Assembly: GCA_937884915.1 (NCBI GenBank)
Contig: CALAAN010000046.1
Coordinates: 1-9,208, forward strand
Length of the DNA stretch: 9,208 bases
Reading direction: 5' to 3'
Origin: an uncultured Oscillibacter sp.
GTDB taxonomy: Bacteria; Bacillota; Clostridia; Oscillospirales; Oscillospiraceae
The notes beneath the pieces are model-generated. The model was not told the DNA's origin. It saw nothing but the letters and a program-made list of their open reading frames with translations, and ran no database searches. The position numbers and the translations under genes were made by a program. Shown piece after piece: positions 1 through 5,835 of this stretch (the stretch's first letter is position 1; each line of letters opens with the position of its first letter).

Positions 1-452
1 TCGGCGCGCAGATGCACGGCGACAAGTACGATTGGCTGCCCGTCTTTCGCGACGAGCTCGTTGCGTGGCTGCCGCGCGGACACGAGCTGGCGGAGGCGGA
101 TGCCTTTCCGCTCGTGCGCTTGCAGGACGAACCGTTCATCCACACCTCGCCCAATCACGACACCGACCAGGATCGCCTGCTCGAGCAGCACGACCTGCAC
201 CCGCAGACCTGCTTTACGACGCGCGACGGCTTCACGACCTACAACATGGTCGAGGCGGGGCTTGGCGTCAGCTTCAACCAGCGGCTGATCTCGCGCAAGT
301 GGAGCGGCACGGTGGCGGAGGTCCCGTTCGACCCGCCGCAGTTTGTGACGCTTGGCATCTCCGTCCCGTCGCTTAAGGAAGCCTCGCCCGCGGCGAAAAA
401 GTTCATCGCCTGCGCCATCGAGACCGTCACAGGTGGGGAGAAGAGCCTATGA
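1..452 (+). CDS. LysR-type transcriptional regulator, C-terminal part (5' end outside window)
   Basis: The reading frame is open from the first base (codons in phase with position 3) to a TGA at 450-452, giving about 150 residues. The visible part is the second half of a LysR substrate-binding domain: a strand and loop with DELVAWLPRGHELA (the usual 'L..vlp..HPLA' segment), then PLVRLQDEPFI, and near the middle TTYNMVEAGLGVSF, matching the conserved 'v.aGlGvsl.P' effector-pocket segment of LysR proteins. The N-terminal winged helix that would bind DNA lies upstream of the window, so target and ligand cannot be judged. The gene ends a few bases before a strong terminator and converges on the sensor kinase gene. 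Family assignment is good; specificity is unknown. The ATG at 12 is internal, not the true start. Confidence 0.85.
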   Translation, partial: GAQMHGDKYDWLPVFRDELVAWLPRGHELAEADAFPLVRLQDEPFIHTSPNHDTDQDRLLEQHDLHPQTCFTTRDGFTTYNMVEAGLGVSFNQRLISRKWSGTVAEVPFDPPQFVTLGISVPSLKEASPAAKKFIACAIETVTGGEKSL

Positions 453-456
453 TAAG

Positions 457-494
457 AAAAACGCTTCGCAGAGTTTCTGCGAAGCGTTTTTTCT
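457..494. terminator. Bidirectional intrinsic terminator between LysR and sensor kinase genes
   Basis: A near-perfect hairpin has arms 457-472 and 476-491 (core ACGCTTCGCAG / CTGCGAAGCGT) with a tiny loop. A-rich sequence precedes it and a T-run follows on plus; on the minus strand the same A-run reads as a T-run. It can end both the plus LysR transcript and the minus kinase transcript, whose stop codon lies at 506-508. Confidence 0.9.
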
Positions 495-505
495 TGAAAA
501 GCTGT

Positions 506-1843
506 TTATTTGAGCTCGGCGGTGAATTCGATTTTTCCGTCGTCCACCCTGGCACGGATGGAGCCGTGGTGCCCCTCGGCAATCGAGCGCGCAATCGAAA
601 GGCCGATGCCAAAGCCGCTGCCCGACGAGCGCGACGGGTCGGCGCGGTAGAAGCGGTCAAAGAGTTTCTGTGCGTCTGCGGGTGCGACATCCTCGCAGGC
701 GTTCGACGAGCGCAGAACTACGCCGCGCTTGGCCTTTTCCAGTGAAAATTCAATGGGGGAATCCGGCAGCGCGTACTTGACTGCATTGTCGAGCAGGACC
801 GAGACGAGCTGGCGCACGGCGTACTCATCGCCGCGGTAGGTGAGGCCGTCTGCGATCGAAAGGCGCAGCTCGTGCCCCTTTGACGCGGCAAAGTCGGTGA
901 ACGACTCCGCTGTCTCGCGCACCGCGTCGCTCACGGGAAAGTCCTCCATCCTGAGCGGCGAATCCTCCTCGTCCATGCGCGAGAGCGTGACAAGCGAGGT
1001 GACGAGCGAGGTGAGCTTTTCCGTCTGCGCCATCGCCTTGTCGATCCACTTCTGCTTGCCAGTTTCCATTTCGAGCACCTTGAGGCTCGTGGCAATGACC
1101 GTGATGGGCGTTTTCAGCTCATGGCTCGCGTCGGTGATGAACTGCTTCTGCTGCTGCGCGCTGCGCACCACGGGGTCGATGGCCCGGCGCGAGAGCAGCA
1201 CGACGAGTAAAAAGACGAGCAGGATGCACGCTGCGTCCGCGAGCAGCGACCACATGAGAACGAGGCGCATCGCGCGCAGCTCGTGGTAGCAGTCGAGGAA
1301 GATGGCAATGTTCTCGCCATCGTCCGTCTGCGCGACGAGGAAGCGGTAGCTGCCGCAGTAGCCATAGCCCGCGCCGTGCGCGAGCGCGGCGGAGAGATAG
1401 TCCTGCGTATCATCCGCCGTGACGGAAGCGATGCTGTCAAGGTTTGCCTCTGTCAGCGTGCCGCCTGATGTGTAGCGCAGGACGAAAAAGCGCGTGGAAA
1501 ACGGCGTTTCCGCGGTGAACGGTCCCTCGCGCCGCGCGATCTTGTCGTCGGGTGGGGCCTGTACGTCTTGCGAGCTTTGCGAATCCGGCGGAGCGATGTC
1601 ACTCAGGCTGCCGTCATTTTCGGACGGCGTGGGCGCGTCGGCACTGTCCGAGCCGCTTGGCGGCAGAAAACGGGAGTGGGGGATGGTGCCCTCGTTTTCA
1701 TAGATGAGCGAGAGCGTCTGCTTTAAGTCGGAATCGGTCGAAACATAGTTTGCGGCGTTCAAAATGATTGTCAGCAGCAGCATCACCGCCGTGACCGAGA
1801 GCATTGTGATGCAGATGAAGCGGTTTCGCAGGCGCTTGATCAT
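506..1843 (-). CDS. Membrane sensor histidine kinase of a two-component system
   Basis: This 445-residue protein autophosphorylates on histidine and passes phosphate to the regulator encoded just upstream. Visible domains: TM helix about 9-30; an extracytoplasmic region about 31-190 whose first part (about 55-100) is Ser/Asp/Pro-rich and looks disordered; TM helix about 193-218; a HisKA H-box with DASHELKTPITV (His241); a HATPase domain with N-box LLDNAVKYA (Asn353), F-box LFDRFYRADPSRS (394-405) and G2-type loop GSGFGIGLS (408-416). The usual DxGxG (G1) motif is not seen; its place holds SSNACEDVAPAD (379-390). The ATG at 1843-1841 overlaps the regulator's TGA (ATGA) and has GGAGGAG upstream, so I prefer it over an in-frame start at 1945 inside the regulator gene, which would add 34 implausible residues. 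The signal sensed is unknown. Confidence 0.93.
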   Translation of the reverse strand: MIKRLRNRFICITMLSVTAVMLLLTIILNAANYVSTDSDLKQTLSLIYENEGTIPHSRFLPPSGSDSADAPTPSENDGSLSDIAPPDSQSSQDVQAPPDDKIARREGPFTAETPFSTRFFVLRYTSGGTLTEANLDSIASVTADDTQDYLSAALAHGAGYGYCGSYRFLVAQTDDGENIAIFLDCYHELRAMRLVLMWSLLADAACILLVFLLVVLLSRRAIDPVVRSAQQQKQFITDASHELKTPITVIATSLKVLEMETGKQKWIDKAMAQTEKLTSLVTSLVTLSRMDEEDSPLRMEDFPVSDAVRETAESFTDFAASKGHELRLSIADGLTYRGDEYAVRQLVSVLLDNAVKYALPDSPIEFSLEKAKRGVVLRSSNACEDVAPADAQKLFDRFYRADPSRSSGSGFGIGLSIARSIAEGHHGSIRARVDDGKIEFTAELK

Positions 1844-2514
1844 ACGCTCTCCTCCAGCGCGTAGCCAAGGCCGCGGTTGGCCTGCAGCGTGACGTGCGAG
1901 CCGATGGACTTGAGCTTTTTGCGCAGGTTCGAGATGTTCACCCACACGACGTTGATCTCGGCCTCATTGTCCCAGCCCCACACGCGCTCCATGATGCGGT
2001 CGGCGGAAAAGACCTGCCGCGGCGAGCGCATGAAAAGCTCCATGATCTGGAATTCGCGCCCGCTCAGGCGGATGGACTCTTTTCCGCAGCTCAAATTCCC
2101 GCTGTCGGGGTCGAGCGTCAGATCGCCGTAGGCGAGCACCGTCGGCTGGTAGGCCTCGCTGCGGCGCAGGATGGCGCGTACGCGGCTCAAGAGCTCGTCG
2201 GGGTCGAAGGGCTTGGGGAGATAGTCGTCCGCGCCGGCGTTGAAGCCCGTGATGCGGTCGCTCTTCTGTCCCTTGGCCGTGAGCATCATGATGGGAGTTT
2301 TCACGCCCTCCTGCCGCAGCTTTTCAAGCACCTGAATGCCGTCCATCTTGGGCATCATCACGTCTAAAATGACGGCGTCGTACGCGCCCGACGAGGCGTA
2401 TTCATAGGCGTCGAAGCCGTTGTGCACGGCGTCGACGGAAAAGTGGTTTTTTTCAAAAAAGACCGTCAGCGCCTCGGCGAGATCGACCTCGTCCTCTGCG
2501 ATCAGCAGCCGCAT
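1840..2514 (-). CDS. OmpR/PhoB-family response regulator
   Basis: At 224 residues this has the standard length of the family. The receiver domain (about 1-118) has the acidic pair E7/D8, phospho-acceptor D51 in VILDVMMPKMDG, T79 in MMLTAKG and K101 in YLPKPF. The C-terminal winged helix (about 128-222) includes LTLDPDSGNLS, LSGREFQIMELFM and the recognition-helix region VVWVNISNLRKKL, ending RGLGYALEE. It is expected to bind tandem direct repeats as a head-to-tail dimer. The ATG at 2514 follows an AGAGGGGG ribosome site. The gene is the first of a two-gene operon with the kinase (ATGA overlap). It has its own promoter immediately upstream, but reading through from the VTC/DUF4956 genes is also possible. 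Its likely targets are the TTTAGG repeats at 4014-4071 (inference). Confidence 0.95.
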   Translation of the reverse strand: MRLLIAEDEVDLAEALTVFFEKNHFSVDAVHNGFDAYEYASSGAYDAVILDVMMPKMDGIQVLEKLRQEGVKTPIMMLTAKGQKSDRITGFNAGADDYLPKPFDPDELLSRVRAILRRSEAYQPTVLAYGDLTLDPDSGNLSCGKESIRLSGREFQIMELFMRSPRQVFSADRIMERVWGWDNEAEINVVWVNISNLRKKLKSIGSHVTLQANRGLGYALEESV

Positions 2515-2549
2515 AAAAGGTTCCCCCTCTGATTTCTGATGTTACATGT

Positions 2550-2578
2550 AGTATAAAGAGCGCGCGGGCAAAAATCAA
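2550..2578 (-). promoter_or_regulatory. Sigma-A-type promoter of the two-component operon
   Basis: On the minus strand TTGATT (2578-2573) and TATACT (2555-2550) are separated by exactly 17 bp. It lies in the 70-bp gap between the DUF4956 stop and the response regulator start, giving a leader of about 30 nt. No TTTAGG repeat is present here, so simple autoregulation through that motif is not suggested. Confidence 0.65.
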
Positions 2579-2584
2579 GATGGC

Positions 2585-3247
2585 TCAGAGAGCGTCTTTC
2601 GTCGCCTCGCGCCCGCAGGTGATGTTCAGGTTGCCGTTGCGGCAGCGGAGATCGTCTAAAAACGCCTTGGGCGCGTTGTCATCGGGCAGGATGACGCGGT
2701 AGGTGAGCTCGTAGAGCGTGCCCATGTTGCTCGTCTTCACGCGCTCGAGCACGCAGGACTTGGTGTACTTTTCAAAGAGATCGTCGAACAATCCGTCGTA
2801 GCTGAGGCTTTCAGGGATCGTGATCTTGAGCACGCGCTCGTGCTCGTTCGCGCCGCCGAAATTGATGGCCGTGAGCAGCAGCATCACTGCCGCGACGATG
2901 ACGAACGCGAGCACGGCAAGCCCCACATAGCCCATGCCGGTCGCAAGGCCGATGGCCATCGCGAGGAACAGCGCGCCGATCTCCTTTGCCGTTCCGGGCG
3001 CGGAGCGGAAGCGCACAAGGCTGAACGCGCCCGCCACGGCGACGCCCGCGCCGAGGTTGCCGTTCACCAGCATGATGACAAGCTGCACCACGGCGGGCAG
3101 GATCGCAAGCGTGACGGCGAAGCTCTGCGTCGTGCGCGAGCGGTACATGGCAACAAGCGCCGTGCCGATGCCGAGCAGCAGCGACACCGCCGTACAGATG
3201 AGAAACGAGGGAAGCGTCAGTTCGCTTCCTAAGATCGAGTTAAGCAC
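2585..3247 (-). CDS. DUF4956 integral membrane protein
   Basis: The 220-residue protein has an N-terminal membrane half and a soluble C-terminal domain. Hydrophobic segments lie at about 13-34, 43-62, 66-78 and 90-129 (probably two helices). Between them is the family signature SLVRFRSAPGTAKEI (76-90), by which I recognise DUF4956. Residues about 135-220 form a charged, probably cytoplasmic domain (HERVLKITIPES, VLERVKTSNMGT). The family's biochemical role is not established. DUF4956 genes are often next to VTC-domain polyphosphate-polymerase-like genes, as here. The start is GTG at 3247-3245, supported by GGAGG nine bases upstream; no ATG lies near. It overlaps the VTC gene by 8 nt, so translation is probably coupled. 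It could be a membrane anchor or channel partner of the VTC protein (inference). Confidence 0.85.
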   Translation of the reverse strand: MLNSILGSELTLPSFLICTAVSLLLGIGTALVAMYRSRTTQSFAVTLAILPAVVQLVIMLVNGNLGAGVAVAGAFSLVRFRSAPGTAKEIGALFLAMAIGLATGMGYVGLAVLAFVIVAAVMLLLTAINFGGANEHERVLKITIPESLSYDGLFDDLFEKYTKSCVLERVKTSNMGTLYELTYRVILPDDNAPKAFLDDLRCRNGNLNITCGREATKDAL

Positions 3248-3974
3248 AGAAGGTATCCTCCTTTAAGGCGGTTGTGTGGACGCCCGCGGACAGCTCGTCG
3301 CGGTAGCAGGCGCCGTATTTGGAAAACGATGTGGGGAACGCCCCAACGTCGGAGAGCAGATGGCTGAGCCACAGCGGGCACGCGCCGGGAATTTTGACCT
3401 CCATCAGCACATCGCCGCAGGGCAGCGCGATGGGGGCGCCGTGGTCGCCGAGGCGGAGGTCGACATCCGTGTCGCGCCAGCGTAAATTCGTGTCGAACGT
3501 GATGCGGAGCTGCGGATCGTCAATGCCCGCAAAGGCGAGCCGGTCGTAGCCAATGAAGACCTTGGGCGCGGTGTGATAAAACGACTGAAAATAGCCGATC
3601 TCGCGTCCAATCTGGCCAAAGTTTTCGCTCGGCAGTTCGCCGGAGAGAAACGGCTCCACGTTCTGGATGCCCGTCGTGATGCGCCGCTTGTAGACGACGC
3701 CGTCAAACTTCTTCTTGAGCTCGACAAAGACCTTGCCGTCCGCCTGCGGCACGCCGTAGCTGCGCACGCGCAGCTTTTCTTTATAAACGGGCTTCTCAAG
3801 CGACGCACGGATCAGGAGAAAGTCGTCGGTATCATAATAAATGTTGCAGATGGTGTACTCGCCATACGCGTCCTTTTTCATGTGGGGTGTCATCTGCTCT
3901 AATAAATAACGCTGCTGGGAAAGGGTCAGGCAGTATTTCTTTTCATATCGTTCAAAACAGCATTGAATCGCCAT
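3240..3974 (-). CDS. VTC-domain protein, polyphosphate-polymerase-like (triphosphate tunnel fold)
   Basis: The 244-residue protein consists of a single VTC domain, the part of yeast Vtc4 that makes polyphosphate from ATP inside a beta-barrel tunnel. Tunnel motifs are present in order: YEKKY (10-14); KLRVRSYG with K67/R69/R71; FVELKKK with E85/K87; YKRR (95-98); LRITFDTNLRWR (156-167); MEVKIPG with E192/K194; and SFSKYG with K219. The basic and acidic residues expected of an active tunnel therefore all seem to be there. No membrane helix or SPX domain is visible; the next gene (DUF4956) may supply the membrane part. The chosen ATG (3974-3972) has AGGAGG nine bases upstream; an in-frame TTG at 4001 overlaps the -10 and is rejected. 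Transcription probably starts just after the CATACT at 4006-4001. The product (polyphosphate or another triphosphate chemistry) is not proved. Confidence 0.85.
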   Translation of the reverse strand: MAIQCCFERYEKKYCLTLSQQRYLLEQMTPHMKKDAYGEYTICNIYYDTDDFLLIRASLEKPVYKEKLRVRSYGVPQADGKVFVELKKKFDGVVYKRRITTGIQNVEPFLSGELPSENFGQIGREIGYFQSFYHTAPKVFIGYDRLAFAGIDDPQLRITFDTNLRWRDTDVDLRLGDHGAPIALPCGDVLMEVKIPGACPLWLSHLLSDVGAFPTSFSKYGACYRDELSAGVHTTALKEDTFCA

Positions 3975-4000
3975 GGTGTCGAACCTCCTTTGTGCGATCA

Positions 4001-4022
4001 AGTATGAACGCGCAACCTAAAA
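4001..4022 (-). promoter_or_regulatory. Putative activator-dependent promoter of the VTC-DUF4956 operon
   Basis: On the minus strand TTTTAGG (4022-4016) is followed after 9 bp by CATACT (4006-4001), a -10-like hexamer. No good -35 hexamer is seen; the regulator repeats occupy that position. The leader to the ATG at 3974 would be about 20 nt and holds the AGGAGG ribosome site. Confidence 0.55.
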
Positions 4023-4071
4023 GAAACCTAAAGGTAAAATGTTCGTTTTCTTTAGGTAACCTTTAGGCAAA
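4014..4071. promoter_or_regulatory. Two outward-facing pairs of TTTAGG direct repeats, probable response-regulator operators
   Basis: Boxes AACCTAAAAGA (4014-4024) and AACCTAAAGGT (4025-4035) form a direct repeat with 11-bp period. Read on the minus strand they are TTTAGG-type boxes pointing to the VTC gene. CTTTAGGTAAC (4050-4060) and CTTTAGGCAAA (4061-4071) form a second 11-bp direct repeat on the plus strand pointing to the lipoprotein gene. Tandem repeats at one helical turn are the usual binding sites of OmpR/PhoB-type dimers. An OmpR-type regulator is encoded less than 2 kb away in the same cluster; its binding here is inferred. Confidence 0.75.
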
Positions 4072-4082
4072 GCGGGTATGCT
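4061..4082 (+). promoter_or_regulatory. Putative activator-dependent promoter of the lipoprotein gene
   Basis: CTTTAGG (4061-4067) is followed after 9 bp by TATGCT (4077-4082), a fair -10. The -35 position is covered by the TTTAGG repeats and has no TTGACA match, as in PhoB-type class II promoters. The start site would be near 4089, leaving a leader of about 93 nt before the ATG at 4182. Confidence 0.6.
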
Positions 4083-4181
4083 GTCCCCATCCTCAAAGGA
4101 GCGGGCGCAGAGAGCGAAAAAAGTACGCGCCCCGTTTCCGATGGAGGAGAAACGATCATAGTCAATGAGGAGATATATTCT
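4083..4181 (+). other. Leader of the lipoprotein mRNA with a weak hairpin and a tiny overlapping ORF
   Basis: The leader contains a possible 6-bp stem GGGCGC/GCGCCC (4103-4108 with 4127-4132), a GGAGGAG at 4143-4149, and the true ribosome site TGAGGAG (4166-4172) nine bases before the ATG. A six-codon frame from ATG 4165 (MRRYIL) ends in a TGA that overlaps the lipoprotein start as ATGA at 4182-4185. Whether it is translated is unknown. Confidence 0.35.
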
Positions 4182-5771
4182 ATGAAAAAACTACTGCCTT
4201 TCCTGTGCGCGTCGGCATTGGCGCTGTCGCTCACAGCCTGCGCCGGTACGATAAATAATAGTATGGCGGACACAGCGAGCGATGTGACCTTTACCTTTAC
4301 CGACAGCGGTGTGACCGCCGCGGGCGAGACGGACACGGGTTACGAGATCGACGGCACGGCGCTCACGATCACGTCGGGCGGCACCTACACCGTCTCCGGC
4401 AGCTGCGCGGACGGATCCATCAAGGTGAAGAAGGGCACGACCGGCGTGACGCTGGTGCTGAGCGATCTGACCCTCACGAGCGAGGACACCGCCGCCATCA
4501 CCTGCGGCAAGTCGAGCGAGGTGACGATCCTTGCTTCCGCCGGTACGACGAATTCCCTGAGCGACACCGAGCAGAACAATGACGATAACTACCCTGACAA
4601 CGAGAATGCCGAAAACGCCGTTATCAAGTGTAAGGATGGCTCGCTTGTCACTCTCTGTGGTGACGGTGAGCTCACCGTCACGGCCAACGGCAAAAACGGC
4701 ATTAAGTCCGGCGCGACGACGGATGAGGACGGCGAAGCGTCGCTGACCATCCGCGATTTGACGCTGAATATCAACGCGCCCGTCAACGACGCCATCAACG
4801 CAGAGCAGCTCTTGAACGTCGAGAGCGGCACGCTGACCATCGACGCCGCGGACGATGCCATCCACTGCGACTTGGTGCTGAACATTGGCGCGGATGGCAC
4901 GGACGGCCCGACGATCGACATCACAAACTGCTGCGAGGGGCTTGAGGGTGCGGAACTGAACGTCTGCTCCGGCGATATCACGATCAACGCCTCGGACGAC
5001 TGCCTGAATGCGGCGAATTCCGATCTGACGGACTACGACTTCACGATGACGATCTCCGGCGGTACGATCGACGCTTATACCTCCGGCGGCGACGGATTTG
5101 ACTCCAATGGTGAGCTGACCATCACGGGCGGCACAGTGATCGTGTGGACGGCCGACACGGCGGACAACGAGCCGCTGGACGCCGACGGCACCATCACCGT
5201 CTCGGGCGGCACGGTGCTCGCTGCGGGCGGCAGCAGCGGCATGGGTATGAACCTCGAGGCCGCGCAGCCCTGCATCATTTACGGCTCGACGGGCTTCGGC
5301 GGCATGCCGGGCAGTGCGCATAGCAGCCTGGTCGCCGCGGACGTGGATTTCACGATCGAAGACGCCGACAGCAACGACCTGTACAGCGGCACAGCCAAGT
5401 GCGGCACGAACTTTGTCTTCTTCTCGTCCGCCGACGTGACGGCAGACAGCAACTATACTCTCAAGGCAGACGACAGCTCGAGCGAAGCGACCGCGCAGAG
5501 CGGAACGGTTTCCACCGGCATGGGCGGCGGCTTCCCCGGCGGCGGGCAGATGCCGGACGGCGAACCGCCCGAGGGCTTTGACGGCCAGATGCCGGACGGT
5601 CAGACACCCGGCGGCGGCAGACCCGAACTGCCCAGCGGCGAACGCCCCAATTTTTCTGACGGCGAGCGCCCCACGCCGCCCAGCGGACAGGGAAGACCCA
5701 ATGACGGCAGCGCTCCCGCGGGAGACAGCGCCTCCGACGCAAATACCTCCGATACCACTCCAACTGCCTGA
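4182..5771 (+). CDS. Carbohydrate-binding lipoprotein, Cthe_2159-like beta-helix family
   Basis: The 529-residue secreted lipoprotein has a basic start MKK, a hydrophobic signal segment and lipobox LTAC with the lipidated Cys at 20. Residues about 35-430 are short beta-strand repeats with turns rich in Asp, Asn and Gly: LTITSGGTYTVSG, SLTIRDLTLNI, GTLTIDAADDAIH, DITINASDDCLN, MTISGGTIDAYTSGGDGFDSNG, ELTITGGTV and TITVSGGTV. This is the look of the Cthe_2159-type carbohydrate-binding domain, a right-handed parallel beta-helix that binds calcium and, in the Clostridium thermocellum founder, acidic polysaccharide. Residues 446-505 are a Gly/Pro/Asp tail with repeated MPDG, SGERP and DGERP units, then a Ser/Thr/Ala-rich end. 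Several cysteines (150, 159, 229, 250, 251, 262, 274) could pair outside the cell. The ATG has TGAGGAG upstream. It is divergent from the VTC gene and shares its control region. The ligand is not known. Confidence 0.85.
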   Translation: MKKLLPFLCASALALSLTACAGTINNSMADTASDVTFTFTDSGVTAAGETDTGYEIDGTALTITSGGTYTVSGSCADGSIKVKKGTTGVTLVLSDLTLTSEDTAAITCGKSSEVTILASAGTTNSLSDTEQNNDDNYPDNENAENAVIKCKDGSLVTLCGDGELTVTANGKNGIKSGATTDEDGEASLTIRDLTLNINAPVNDAINAEQLLNVESGTLTIDAADDAIHCDLVLNIGADGTDGPTIDITNCCEGLEGAELNVCSGDITINASDDCLNAANSDLTDYDFTMTISGGTIDAYTSGGDGFDSNGELTITGGTVIVWTADTADNEPLDADGTITVSGGTVLAAGGSSGMGMNLEAAQPCIIYGSTGFGGMPGSAHSSLVAADVDFTIEDADSNDLYSGTAKCGTNFVFFSSADVTADSNYTLKADDSSSEATAQSGTVSTGMGGGFPGGGQMPDGEPPEGFDGQMPDGQTPGGGRPELPSGERPNFSDGERPTPPSGQGRPNDGSAPAGDSASDANTSDTTPTA

Positions 5772-5789
5772 CGGCAGAGACAAAGAAAA

Positions 5790-5820
5790 GCAGACGGCTC
5801 GCGCAGGCCGTCTGCTTTTT
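5790..5820. terminator. Bidirectional intrinsic terminator between lipoprotein and degV-family genes
   Basis: A perfect 9-bp stem GCAGACGGC (5790-5798) / GCCGTCTGC (5807-5815) with an 8-nt loop is followed by TTTTT (5816-5820). The AAAGAAAA upstream gives a T-rich tail on the minus strand, so it can also end the convergent DegV-family transcript. Confidence 0.93.
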
Positions 5821-5835
5821 GCTGTAGATTCGGTT

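Noticed and set aside
1844..1945. An upstream in-frame start for the sensor kinase
   Set aside because: It would lie inside the response regulator gene and add Arg/His-rich residues before the first membrane helix. The ATG at 1843 has GGAGGAG and the ATGA overlap.
3975..4001. A TTG start for the VTC protein
   Set aside because: It overlaps the predicted -10 and precedes the ribosome site. The ATG at 3974 is nine bases after AGGAGG.
4103..4132. The leader hairpin of the lipoprotein gene as a riboswitch
   Set aside because: It is a single 6-bp stem with an 18-nt loop, with no second structure, terminator or known motif.
5517..5700. The repetitive tail-coding region as a CRISPR or DNA repeat array
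   Set aside because: The units are short, irregular and in frame. They are protein repeats (MPDG, GERP), not spaced DNA repeats.
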